From the NCBI RefSeq assembly GCF_003344045.1, contig NZ_QFWX01000001.1, positions 558,001 to 622,000 of the forward strand: a stretch of 64,000 bases of DNA, in the 5' to 3' direction. Shown one piece after another: positions 55,878 to 64,000 of the stretch. The DNA is from Marinobacter vulgaris. GTDB lineage: Bacteria > Pseudomonadota > Gammaproteobacteria > Pseudomonadales > Oleiphilaceae. Every line of letters starts with the position of its first letter. Position 1 is the stretch's first letter. The notes under the pieces are model-generated. The model saw only the letters and a list, made by a program, of their open reading frames with translations, had not been told where the DNA came from and did not search any database. The translations under genes and the position numbers were made by a program.

Positions 55878-57362
55878 TCAGGATCCGGTTTTGGGAGTCG
55901 CTTTTTTACGGGGGGCTTTGCGGGCCCCGGTACCTGCTTTCTTCGTTCCGGCCGCGGAGCTGGCCGGCGGAGGCAGCACCAGACTTTCAAGCTCATCCAG
56001 CGCTTCGCCGGTGTAGACAGCCAGCTTCTGCATGCTTGGCAGCGTGTCGCGGCAGCCCGTGAAGCCAAAGTTCAGTGAACCGGCATAGCTCAGGCAGGTA
56101 ATATTGAGCGCACCACCATGGGCAATCAGCGACACCGGATACATAGCTTCCAGTCGCGCCCCTTCGTAATAAAGGGTTTCTTCCGGACCCGGCACATTGG
56201 ATATGGTGACGTTGAACACCGGCCGCATGCGCCCGCCCAGGCCTGACATCAGTTGCAGAATATACGGTGACATCAGCAGCATGGTGTACTGGGTCAATGC
56301 CTTGCGGGGCAGTTTCTGCAGGTGCTGCTTGGCCCGTCGTGTGGACTGCTTGATGTTCTGTAGCCGGGTCAGCGGGTCAGCCTCATTCGTGGCCAGCGAG
56401 GCAATCATGAAGCTGATCTGGGTGCCGGTGCCCTGGTCATCCACGGGCCGGATATTGACCGGAATTCCTGCGGTCAGTGGCGTGTCCGGCAACCCCTCCT
56501 GTTCCAGCAGAAACCGCCGCAGGGCGGTGCCGCACAGATAGAGCACGATATCGTTCAGGGAGCCGTTGGTGGCGTGGGAAACCTGCTTGATGCGTTCCAG
56601 CTGGTAGTGCTGGGTGGCAAAGCGCCGCTGGCCGGTCACCCGGTGGTTGAGGGCTGATACCGGGCCGGCGAACGGAGGTGTGAGGCCATCCTCCGGGTGT
56701 CGGGCCGAATGGATCAGACGGTTCATGGCGCCCACAAGCCGAGGGGCCATGTCGGCCTGCAGCTTCAGGGCCTCCATTGCCTGGGAAAACGCGGCGGGAA
56801 CACTGGCCTCGGTGTCGGTCTTGCTACCGCGGGTGCGCTCCGGGCGCACCGACCACGGCGGCAGCATATTGATTTCGCCCGGGTCTTTGCTCAACACACG
56901 CTGCATCAACCGGACACCGCTGATGCCATCGATCATCGAGTGGTGCATCTTGGTGTAAAGGGCAAAGCGGTTATTCTCCAGGCCCTCAATAATATGGCAT
57001 TCCCACAAAGGGCGGGCAAAATCCAGGGGATTGGAGTGCAGCCGGGATACCAAGATGCCCAGCTCGCGCTCGCTGCCAGGGCGCGGCAGTGCCGAGTGGC
57101 GCACGTGGTAATCCAGGTCCAGCTTCTTGTCGACCTTCCAGGACGGAGCCACCACGCGGCCGAGAAATCCGGAAAACGCCAGTTTGTAACACCAGGGCGG
57201 TGCAATATCGGCTTCTGCTTTCATGCGCGCCAGCATGTCCCTCAGAAAGGTCTCCGGCGCATCTTCCGGCAGTGAAAAAATCTGCAGGTTACCAACGTGC
57301 ATCGGCGTATCTTCCGACTCTACTGCCAGCCAGGATGCATCCAGTGTTCCCAGGCGTTTCAT
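55878..57362 (-). CDS. Wax ester synthase/diacylglycerol acyltransferase
   Basis: A 494-residue enzyme starting at ATG 57362 (AGGACAAGGA upstream). The catalytic motif MHHSMIDGISG (HHxxxDG) is intact; the start MKRLGTLDASWLAVES and the NVTISNVPGPEETLY motif are typical. It esterifies acyl-CoA to alcohols or diacylglycerol, making storage lipid, well known in Marinobacter. The tail after residue 460 is Ala/Lys-rich and low complexity. Confidence 0.93.
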   Translation of the reverse strand: MKRLGTLDASWLAVESEDTPMHVGNLQIFSLPEDAPETFLRDMLARMKAEADIAPPWCYKLAFSGFLGRVVAPSWKVDKKLDLDYHVRHSALPRPGSERELGILVSRLHSNPLDFARPLWECHIIEGLENNRFALYTKMHHSMIDGISGVRLMQRVLSKDPGEINMLPPWSVRPERTRGSKTDTEASVPAAFSQAMEALKLQADMAPRLVGAMNRLIHSARHPEDGLTPPFAGPVSALNHRVTGQRRFATQHYQLERIKQVSHATNGSLNDIVLYLCGTALRRFLLEQEGLPDTPLTAGIPVNIRPVDDQGTGTQISFMIASLATNEADPLTRLQNIKQSTRRAKQHLQKLPRKALTQYTMLLMSPYILQLMSGLGGRMRPVFNVTISNVPGPEETLYYEGARLEAMYPVSLIAHGGALNITCLSYAGSLNFGFTGCRDTLPSMQKLAVYTGEALDELESLVLPPPASSAAGTKKAGTGARKAPRKKATPKTGS

Positions 57363-57563
57363 TCCTTGTCCTCTTGCGTGGTGAGCAGCCAAACTGCACG
57401 TTATTAACTGCGTTTGGGTTCGTATAGTTGTTGATCGCAAGTATACGCAACAACAGGGATAATCACACGACGAACGGCGCGAAAGGTTTCACTTTTTTTG
57501 CTTCGCTTGTGCTATTTTCTTTCGCTGGCTAACGTCATTAAAACAACAATCCGTGGAGGCACC

Positions 57564-58451
57564 GTGGAGTCCAGTCCCCTGATTTCTGCAGGGCTGCCGA
57601 TCGCTCTGTTCATCATCATGATCGGTATCGGAATGACCCTGACGGTCCGGGATTTTCGCCAGGTGGCTGTTTATCCAAAAGGCATGATCGTGGGAACCAT
57701 TGCCCAGATACTGCTGATGCCGCTGATTGCCTTCGCAATTGCTGCCATGCTCAATCTTTCTCCCGCCATTGCTGTGGGCCTTGTGATTATTGCCGCCTGC
57801 CCTGGTGGCACCACCTCCAATCTGTTTGTGTTGCTGGCACGGGGAAATATCGCCCTGTCGATTGTGCTGACGGTGACAGCCAGCCTCATTACCATTGTCA
57901 CCCTTCCATTACTGACCAACTATGCTCTACAGCTTTATGCCGGAACCGAGGAATCCATCGCTCTGCCGGTGGGTCGCACGGTTGGCATGCTGATAGGTAT
58001 CGTGCTGTTCCCGGTCGCTATCGGCATGGTTTTTCGTACCCGGGCACCGGCGCTGTCCCATCGTGCGGAAAGCGCCGTGAGTGTGTTCGGTGGGGTGGTG
58101 CTGGCGCTGTTGGTGGTTGGACTGGTCTGGGGTGTACGTGACCAGATCTGGGACCTGCTCCGTCAGGCAGGCCCGGCAACGCTGTTGCTGAACCTGGCCG
58201 GAATCTTCCTGGGCCTGCTGGCCGGACGGGCTGCCGGGCTGACCCAGCGGGAATCCATCGCTGTTGCTGTGGAGCTTGGCATCAAGAACAGTACCATTGC
58301 CCTGCTGGTGACCCTGACGTTACTTGAGTCCAGCACCATGTCGATTCCGGCGGCGGTGTACGGCGTGCTGATGTTCCCCATCGGCTTTGTGCTGGCGGCG
58401 TACGGTCGAAAAATCATCCCTGCCCCGATCATTGCGAGACCAGCACCATGA
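57564..58451 (+). CDS. Bile acid:sodium symporter (BASS) family transporter
   Basis: A 295-residue carrier starting at GTG 57564, with GGAGG at 57555-57559; the ORF is open upstream to 57498. About nine membrane helices; IGIGMTLTVRDFRQV, IIAACPGGTTSNLFVLLARG and VELGIKNSTIALLV are family motifs. The solute of bacterial BASS proteins is usually an organic anion. It overlaps lrgA by four bases, so the three transporters form a unit. Confidence 0.88.
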   Translation: MESSPLISAGLPIALFIIMIGIGMTLTVRDFRQVAVYPKGMIVGTIAQILLMPLIAFAIAAMLNLSPAIAVGLVIIAACPGGTTSNLFVLLARGNIALSIVLTVTASLITIVTLPLLTNYALQLYAGTEESIALPVGRTVGMLIGIVLFPVAIGMVFRTRAPALSHRAESAVSVFGGVVLALLVVGLVWGVRDQIWDLLRQAGPATLLLNLAGIFLGLLAGRAAGLTQRESIAVAVELGIKNSTIALLVTLTLLESSTMSIPAAVYGVLMFPIGFVLAAYGRKIIPAPIIARPAP

Positions 58452-58828
58452 ACTTTCTTAACGGAATGACGCTGCTGCTGGTCTATCAACTGGTGGGCGA
58501 AGTCACCGTTCGCCTGCTGGCGGTTCCCATACCCGGCCCGGTACTGGGTATGGTGATGCTGTTCCTGACCCTGATGATCCGGGGCCGCACGCCAGAGCCA
58601 GTGGAGAATGCCTCAACGGCTTTGCTCAGCCACCTGTCCCTGTTATTCGTCCCGGCCGGAGTCGGCATGATGGCCCATTTTGATCGCATCGCAGACGAAT
58701 GGCTGCCGATCACCCTGGCCCTGTTTTTCTCCACCATCATTACCATGGTGGCCACTGCCGGCATCATGCAGTTAACCACGCGCTGGTTTGCCCGGCCGGA
58801 ACAGGGGGGAGGGCAGGCAGATGAATGA
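58448..58828 (+). CDS. lrgA: CidA/LrgA family membrane protein
   Basis: A 126-residue protein with four membrane helices. YQLVGEVTVRLLAVPIPGPV and LSLLFVPAGVGMM match CidA/LrgA. With LrgB it was first linked to murein hydrolase control and later to pyruvate or glycolate transport. Overlaps lrgB by 8 bp. Confidence 0.9.
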   Translation: MNFLNGMTLLLVYQLVGEVTVRLLAVPIPGPVLGMVMLFLTLMIRGRTPEPVENASTALLSHLSLLFVPAGVGMMAHFDRIADEWLPITLALFFSTIITMVATAGIMQLTTRWFARPEQGGGQADE

Positions 58829-59546
58829 GCCAGCCATCCGCGATATCTGGGTCTATCTCTCCGCTTCACCACTGCTGGGGCTAACTATAACGCTGCTGGC
58901 CTATGGTCTTGCCTATCGGCTGTACCTGAAATCCAATTCCAGCCCCCTGGTCAATCCGGTAGTGACATCGGTGGCGATGCTGATCGCTGTTTTGATGATG
59001 ACCGGCACCTCCTACAGCGAATATTTTGAGGGTGGGCAGTTTGTGCATTTTCTGCTGGGGCCGGCCACCGTGGCGCTGGCGGTGCCCCTGTATGAGCAGT
59101 TTTCGCGGCTACGCCAGCTATGGTTGCCGGTGACGGTTTCCCTGGTCTGTGGTGTGGTGATTGCCGCGGGCAGTTCGATCGGTCTGGCCTGGCTGCTTGG
59201 CGGCTCCACCGAAATCCAGATGTCCCTGGCGCCAAAATCTGCAACCGCGCCCGTCGCCATGGGTATTTCAGAGACTATTGGCGGCATTCCCTCCCTGACC
59301 GCCGTATTGGTGGTGGCAACGGGTATCGTCGGGGCGGTGCTCGGTACCAAACTGTTTGAGTGGATGCGTATCACCGATGACAGCGTGAAAGGCATCGCCA
59401 TGGGGGTAGCGGCCCACGGCATTGGCACGGCCCGGGCCTTTCAGGTCAGCTCCCAGATGGGCGCTTTCTCGGGGTTGGCCATGGCTCTGTCGGCATTTGC
59501 GACCGCCCTGATCGTGCCATGGCTGGTGGATCTGATCGGGATTTGA
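58821..59546 (+). CDS. lrgB: LrgB family membrane protein
   Basis: A 241-residue protein with about seven membrane helices, starting at ATG 58821 (GGGAGGGC upstream). LGPATVALAVPLYEQF, SLAPKSATAPVAMGISE and AAHGIGTARAF are LrgB hallmarks. In plants a fused LrgA-LrgB protein (PLGG1) moves glycolate and glycerate, which supports a role for this operon in small organic-acid transport. Confidence 0.92.
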   Translation: MNEPAIRDIWVYLSASPLLGLTITLLAYGLAYRLYLKSNSSPLVNPVVTSVAMLIAVLMMTGTSYSEYFEGGQFVHFLLGPATVALAVPLYEQFSRLRQLWLPVTVSLVCGVVIAAGSSIGLAWLLGGSTEIQMSLAPKSATAPVAMGISETIGGIPSLTAVLVVATGIVGAVLGTKLFEWMRITDDSVKGIAMGVAAHGIGTARAFQVSSQMGAFSGLAMALSAFATALIVPWLVDLIGI

Positions 59547-59702
59547 AGAGCAATCGTTGATTTCCGATCTGATGAAAGTCAGTAATAACCCTCTCAATGG
59601 CAGCGATAGACGTTTCTTGAAGCAGCGCCAGGAAGAACTTTTTATGCCGGCCTGGAATGGGTATTCTGAAGGCCTGATAACAACGCAAACCCCAGGGTAT
59701 TC

Positions 59703-61067
59703 ATGACCATGCAAACCAAGTTTCTTCTCGAAGAAAGCCAGATGCCGAAGTACTGGTATAACCTCCAGGCAGATTTTCCGGAGCCGCTGCCAGCGGTGCT
59801 TCATCCCGGTACGCAGCAGCCGGTCGGGCCTTCCGATCTTGAACCGCTGTTTCCCATGTCGCTGATCGAACAGGAAGTGTCCACCGAGCGGGAGATCGAG
59901 ATCCCTGAGCCGGTGCGCGACGTCTATAAACTCTGGCGTCCGGCTCCGCTGTACCGCGCTCACCGCCTAGAAAAGGCGCTGGGTACACCGGCAAAGATTT
60001 TCTACAAGTACGAGGGCGGCAGTCCTGCTGGCAGTCACAAGCCAAATACGGCGATTCCCCAGGCCTTCTATAACCGCGAAGCCGGCATTCGCACTCTCAC
60101 CACGGAAACCGGCGCTGGCCAGTGGGGCACCTCGTTGTCGTTCGCCGGCTCCCTGTTCGATCTGGATGTGACAGTGTTCCAGGTAAGGGTTTCCTACAAC
60201 CAGAAGCCCTATCGCCGTGCCGTGATGGAAACCTACGGTGCGAAATGTGTGGCTTCACCGTCAGAGCTGACAGAATTCGGGCGCAAGGTACTGGCGGAGA
60301 ATCCGGACCATACCGGCAGCCTCGGCATTGCCATTTCCGAGGCGGTGGAACTGGCGGTACAGGATCCGGGCACCAAGTATGCCCTGGGCTCGGTGCTGAA
60401 CCACGTATTGCTGCACCAGAGCATCATTGGCCTGGAGTCCATGCAGCAGATTGAGATGGCGGATTGCTGGCCGGATGTCATTGTGGGTTGCACTGGTGGT
60501 GGTTCCAACTTTGCCGGCATTGCGTTCCCGTTCATGGGCCATGCGCTGCGCGGTGGACAGAAATCCCGGATTGTGGCGGTAGAGCCTTCTGCCTGCCCGA
60601 CCCTGACCCGCGGCAGGTACGCCTATGACTACGGTGATACCGCCCACATGACGCCGCTGACCAAGATGCATACCCTGGGTTCCGACTTCACCCCACCGGG
60701 TTTCCATGCTGGCGGCCTGCGTTATCACGGCATGGCGCCCATGGTGTCTCACGCCATGGAGTTGGGGCTGTTCGACGCGGTGTCCTATACCCAGCGGGAA
60801 TGCTTCGAGGCCGGCGTGCTCTTCGCCCGCAACGAAGGCATCGTGCCGGCACCGGAAGCCAACCACGCCGTCAAGGGCGCCATCGACGAGGCCCTGCGCT
60901 GCAAGCGGGAAGGCAAGGAAGAGGTGATCCTGTTCAACCTGTGCGGCCACGGCCATTTTGATATGGCGGCCTATACGTCGTATTTCGCAGGTGAGCTGAG
61001 CGATTACGAATACGACGAGCAGGAACTGGCGATGGCGCTGTCGGGACTGCCTTCAGTCTCGGCGTAA
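59703..61067 (+). CDS. TrpB2-type tryptophan synthase beta-like PLP enzyme
   Basis: A 454-residue enzyme, longer than classical TrpB (about 400). [18 protein letters not shown] contains the PLP lysine; [17 protein letters not shown] and [12 protein letters not shown] bind substrate and phosphate. The N-terminal extension of about 60 residues and GSHKPNTA typify the TrpB2 clade, which works without TrpA on L-serine and indole. No trpA neighbour. True role in this organism is uncertain. Confidence 0.9.
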   Translation: MTMQTKFLLEESQMPKYWYNLQADFPEPLPAVLHPGTQQPVGPSDLEPLFPMSLIEQEVSTEREIEIPEPVRDVYKLWRPAPLYRAHRLEKALGTPAKIFYKYEGGSPAGSHKPNTAIPQAFYNREAGIRTLTTETGAGQWGTSLSFAGSLFDLDVTVFQVRVSYNQKPYRRAVMETYGAKCVASPSELTEFGRKVLAENPDHTGSLGIAISEAVELAVQDPGTKYALGSVLNHVLLHQSIIGLESMQQIEMADCWPDVIVGCTGGGSNFAGIAFPFMGHALRGGQKSRIVAVEPSACPTLTRGRYAYDYGDTAHMTPLTKMHTLGSDFTPPGFHAGGLRYHGMAPMVSHAMELGLFDAVSYTQRECFEAGVLFARNEGIVPAPEANHAVKGAIDEALRCKREGKEEVILFNLCGHGHFDMAAYTSYFAGELSDYEYDEQELAMALSGLPSVSA

Positions 61068-61076
61068 ACAGGCTCT

Positions 61077-61108
61077 GATGAGGAGTGACCGGGGGGTCAC
61101 TCCTCATC
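61077..61108. terminator. Bidirectional hairpin between trpB2 and spoVR
   Basis: GATGAGGAGTGACC pairs perfectly with GGTCACTCCTCATC over a GGGG loop. It starts 9 bp after the TrpB2 stop and includes the last codons and stop of spoVR (DEE-stop), so it serves both convergent genes. Confidence 0.65.
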
Positions 61109-62641
61109 CAGTTCCTTCACCGGGCAGTGGGCCTCTTCCACCACCCGGCCATCATCTACACTCTCCAGATGCACGTCGAAACCCCACAGCCGGTGTACAT
61201 GGCGCAGCACTTCCTCAGTGTCGTCCCCTAATGGCACCCGGTCCACGGGAATGTGCCGCAGGGTCAACGAGCGATCGCCCCTGACATCCACATTCCATAC
61301 CTGGATGTTGGGCTCCCGATAGCTGAGGTTGTATTGCCGCGCCAGTTTCTCCCTGAGCGCACGGTAGCCCGGATCGTCGTGGATCGCGGTGATGCGGTAC
61401 ACGTCTTCTTCATCATCGTTCTGGATGGCAAAGAATTTCATGTCCCGCATCACCTTGGGCGACAGAAACTGCTGGATGAAGCTTTCGTCCTTGAAGTTCT
61501 TCATGGCGAAATGCAGGGTTTCCACCCAGTCTGTACCTGCAATATCCGGGAACCATTCCCGGTCCTCGGCGGTCGGGTTTTCGCAGATGCGACGGAGGTC
61601 GGTGAAGATGGAAAAGCCCAGGGTGTAAGGGTTAATGCCCGAGTACCAGGGACTGTCAAACGGCGGCTGGTAGATCACCGCGGAATGGCTCTGGAGGAAC
61701 TCCAGCATGAAGCCGTCGTTCACCAGGCCCTTGTCGTACATGCGGTGCAACAGTGTGTAGTGCCAGAAAGTTGCCCAGCCCTCGTTCATCACCTGGGTCT
61801 GGCGCTGGGGGTAGAAATACTGCGCCAGCTTGCGCACGATGCGAATCAGTTCCCGTTGCCAAGTTTCCAGCAGCGGTGCGTTTTTCTCGATGAAGTAGAG
61901 AATGTTTTCCTGGGGCTCTTCCGGATAACGCTGCTTGCGCCGGATCGGGTCTTCATCATCGTCCAGCTTCGGAATCGTTCGCCAGAGATCGCTGAGACGG
62001 CGCTGCTGGTATTCTTCCCGTTCCTTTTGCCTGCGCGCTTCTTCCGCCGCGGAGATAGGCGCGGGACGTTTGTAGCGGTCCACCCCGTAATTCATCAGCG
62101 CATGGCAGGAATCCAGAATCTGCTCGACCGCGTCCACGCCATGCCGCTCCTCGCATTCGGCCACGTAATCCCGCGCAAACACCAGATAGTCAATAATGGC
62201 ACTGGCATCGGTCCAGGTACGGAACAGGTAATTGCCCTTGAAGAACGAATTGTGACCGTAGGAGGCGTGGGCAATCACCAGTGCCTGCATGGGCAGGGTG
62301 TTCTCTTCCATCAGATAGGCGATGCAGGGATTGGAATTAATGACGATTTCGTACGCCAGTCCCATCTGGCCCCGCTGGTAACCTTTGGATGTCGACAGGA
62401 ACTGCTTGCCGAAGGACCAGTGGTGGTACCCCACCGGCATACCCACGGAACTGTAGGCGTCCATCATCTGCTCGGCACTGATCACTTCCACCTGGTTGGG
62501 ATAGGTGTCCAGCCCGAACTCCGCCGCACACTTGGCAATTTCCTCGTCATACTTTTCAAGCAGCGGAAACGTCCACTCGGAGCTGGTGGAAATCGGTTCG
62601 CGGATTTTAGGCGCGTTGGGTCTGTCCATGGTGTCGGTCAT
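61097..62641 (-). CDS. SpoVR family protein (YcgB-like)
   Basis: A 514-residue cytoplasmic protein. [53 protein letters not shown] and [13 protein letters not shown] are SpoVR signatures. Function is not known in gram-negatives; it is co-conserved with YeaH and the kinase-like PrkA in stress-linked clusters, as here. Its start overlaps the end of the YeaH gene by four bases. Confidence 0.93.
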   Translation of the reverse strand: MTDTMDRPNAPKIREPISTSSEWTFPLLEKYDEEIAKCAAEFGLDTYPNQVEVISAEQMMDAYSSVGMPVGYHHWSFGKQFLSTSKGYQRGQMGLAYEIVINSNPCIAYLMEENTLPMQALVIAHASYGHNSFFKGNYLFRTWTDASAIIDYLVFARDYVAECEERHGVDAVEQILDSCHALMNYGVDRYKRPAPISAAEEARRQKEREEYQQRRLSDLWRTIPKLDDDEDPIRRKQRYPEEPQENILYFIEKNAPLLETWQRELIRIVRKLAQYFYPQRQTQVMNEGWATFWHYTLLHRMYDKGLVNDGFMLEFLQSHSAVIYQPPFDSPWYSGINPYTLGFSIFTDLRRICENPTAEDREWFPDIAGTDWVETLHFAMKNFKDESFIQQFLSPKVMRDMKFFAIQNDDEEDVYRITAIHDDPGYRALREKLARQYNLSYREPNIQVWNVDVRGDRSLTLRHIPVDRVPLGDDTEEVLRHVHRLWGFDVHLESVDDGRVVEEAHCPVKELDEE

Positions 62642-63933
62642 GCGGCTTTCCTCTCGAACAGCTGGCGGAAGACCGGATAGATTTCACCGGGATCGGCGAT
62701 CTGTTGCAGGGCGAAGCTCTGGGGGAATCGCTCCTGGATCTTCTCGTACTCATACCACAGCATCTGGTGATCCTGGGGTGTGATCTCCACATAGGCGTAG
62801 TACTGAACCAGCGGTAAAATACTGTCGGCCAGCAACTTGCTGCAGATGGGGGAGTCATCGTTCCAGTTATCGCCGTCCGAAGCCTGGGCTGCGTAGATGT
62901 TCCACTCGGCGGGGGAATAGCGGGATTCGATGATCTTGTGCATCAGTTTCAGCGCGCTGGAAACAATCGTGCCGCCGGTCTCCCGTGAATAGAAGAACTC
63001 TTCCTCGTCCACCTCCTTGGCGCTGGTGTGGTGGCGGATAAAGACCACGTCGATCTTCTTGTAGTTTTTCTTCAGGAACAGGTACAGCAGAATAAAGAAG
63101 CGTTTGGCGATGTCCTTGTGCATCTGGGTCATGGACCCGGATACATCCATCAGGCAGAACATCACGGCACTGGTGGCCGGTTGAGGCTGCTTCAGATGCT
63201 GGCGGTAACGCAGATCGATCTCGTCGATGAAAGGGATGCGGCGGACATTGGCCTTGAGTTCGGCGATCTCATCCTCCAGCGCCTTGATCTGATCCTCGTG
63301 GCTGAAGGCGGGGTCCAGATCTTCCGGGGCGCTCTTCAGTGCCGCCAGCTGTGCTTCCATCTCGCGGATTTTCTTCTTGCGGGCACCACCCAGGCCCAGC
63401 CGCCGCGCATGGGCACCTCGCAACGAGCGCACTACATCCAGTTTGGCGGGAACGCCCTGGGTGGAAAAGCCGGAGCGAACGTACTTGAACGCTTCGGTAT
63501 CCTTCAGCCTCTTGCGGGCAAGATTGGGCAGTTCGAGGTCATCGAACAGAAAATCCAGGAACTCTTCCTGGGTGATCTGGAAAGCAAATTCATCCATGCC
63601 TTCACCGTCTGGGCTTGCCTGGCCTTGTCCCTGGCCCTGACCGCCGCCCCCGGGGGGCTTGGGCACGGTATCCCCGGCCACAAACTCCTTGTTGCCCGGA
63701 TGCACCACTTCCCGTTTGCCACCCTGGCCATGATGAAAAATCGGTTCGTCGGTATCCCGGGAAGGGATGCTGACATTTTCACCGCGTTCGATGTCGGTGA
63801 TAGAGCGGCGGTGAACCGCATCCGCCACCGCCTTCTTGATGTGGTGACGGTAGCGACGCAGGAACCGTTCCCGGTTTACCGCACTCTTGTTCTTTCCGTT
63901 CAGTCGCCGATCGACTACGTGGGTCATACCCAT
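62638..63933 (-). CDS. UPF0229/YeaH family protein (VWA-like domain)
   Basis: A 431-residue protein. [20 protein letters not shown], a Gly/Gln-rich stretch ([18 protein letters not shown]) and the metal-site VWA motif [13 protein letters not shown] with [13 protein letters not shown] match YeaH. ATG 63933 has GGAG 8 bp upstream; a second ATG two codons on is the start used in E. coli. It forms a stress-response cluster with SpoVR and PrkA. Confidence 0.93.
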   Translation of the reverse strand: MGMTHVVDRRLNGKNKSAVNRERFLRRYRHHIKKAVADAVHRRSITDIERGENVSIPSRDTDEPIFHHGQGGKREVVHPGNKEFVAGDTVPKPPGGGGQGQGQGQASPDGEGMDEFAFQITQEEFLDFLFDDLELPNLARKRLKDTEAFKYVRSGFSTQGVPAKLDVVRSLRGAHARRLGLGGARKKKIREMEAQLAALKSAPEDLDPAFSHEDQIKALEDEIAELKANVRRIPFIDEIDLRYRQHLKQPQPATSAVMFCLMDVSGSMTQMHKDIAKRFFILLYLFLKKNYKKIDVVFIRHHTSAKEVDEEEFFYSRETGGTIVSSALKLMHKIIESRYSPAEWNIYAAQASDGDNWNDDSPICSKLLADSILPLVQYYAYVEITPQDHQMLWYEYEKIQERFPQSFALQQIADPGEIYPVFRQLFERKAA

Positions 63934-63966
63934 AGTTTCACTCCAGTTCAGCGCATGAGAGCTGAC

Positions 63967-64000
63967 TTATTGAGACTTACGAACCCGCAGGTACCATTCC
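63967..64000 (-). CDS. Probable C-terminus of the next gene (PrkA expected)
   Basis: On the minus strand the window edge reads EWYLRVRKSQ then TAA at 63967-63969, 34 bp before yeaH. The prkA-yeaH-spoVR order is standard, so this is likely the last ten codons of prkA; too short to prove. Confidence 0.35.
   Translation of the reverse strand, partial: EWYLRVRKSQ

Noticed and set aside
61253..62680. 475-residue ORF antisense to spoVR
   Set aside because: SpoVR motifs are clear on the minus strand; this frame is unsupported.
1..64000. CRISPR arrays, tRNA/rRNA genes, transposases or prophage genes
   Set aside because: No regularly spaced direct repeats, no tRNA cloverleaf or rRNA sequence, and no transposase, integrase or phage structural ORF were recognised.

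Overview
The window is a gammaproteobacterial chromosome segment of moderately high GC. Its gene set (wax-ester synthase/diacylglycerol acyltransferase, a multi-subunit Mrp-type antiporter, nar and nos clusters, NIT-domain chemoreceptor, SpoVR/YeaH pair) best fits a marine facultative denitrifier such as Marinobacter or a close relative. That placement is inferred from gene content and order; no rRNA or tRNA gene was seen.

Layout. 1-5.9 kb: end of a fatty-acid oxidation operon (partial thiolase, FadJ-like trifunctional enzyme), an FtsH paralogue and a YihY/BrkB membrane protein. 6.0-12.8 kb: a translationally coupled nine-gene Mrp/Mbh-like cation antiporter operon (E-F-G-DUF4040-B-C and three D/NuoL-like subunits). 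12.8-17.8 kb: a blue-light/DNA-repair island (photolyase/cryptochrome, DUF2256, a tandem-duplicated HAD protein, an Fe-S (6-4)-type photolyase). 18-21.7 kb: hemN and a sodium:solute symporter with a 44-residue partner. 21.7-30.4 kb: NIT chemoreceptor, a truncated ubiU, a c'-type cytochrome, MscS, DUF488, DUF2892, a broken P450, an orphan SdhB-like protein and hmp. 30.4-43.3 kb: narL-narX facing narK-narGHJI-ppiC and a Dnr-type regulator. 43.3-52.8 kb: a small conserved protein, nosRZDFYL and moaA. 53-54.1 kb: a small membrane protein, DUF454 and nsrR. 54.3-64 kb: class II aldolase, Crp/Fnr regulator, WS/DGAT, a BASS-LrgA-LrgB operon, TrpB2, SpoVR and YeaH.

How it works together. The central 30 kb encodes two ends of denitrification: respiratory nitrate reduction (NarGHI with its chaperones, transporter and NarX/NarL) and nitrous oxide reduction (NosZ and its maturation set). 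Nitrite and NO reductases are not in the window. NO appears as a signal: three candidate NsrR operators (hmp, the nsrR operon, the dnr leader) accompany nsrR itself, and two of them sit on near-consensus sigma-70 promoters. Fnr/Anr/Dnr-type boxes precede hemN, the ubiU remnant, DUF2892 and dnr.

Other notable features: four long hairpin elements with related loops but unrelated, internally near-perfect arms, all in intergenic gaps; a HAD tandem protein whose two catalytic motifs both carry His in place of the second Asp; a third antiporter subunit lacking the TM5 glutamate; a clamp-binding-like C-terminus on the photolyase; and an operon joining BASS and LrgAB transporters.
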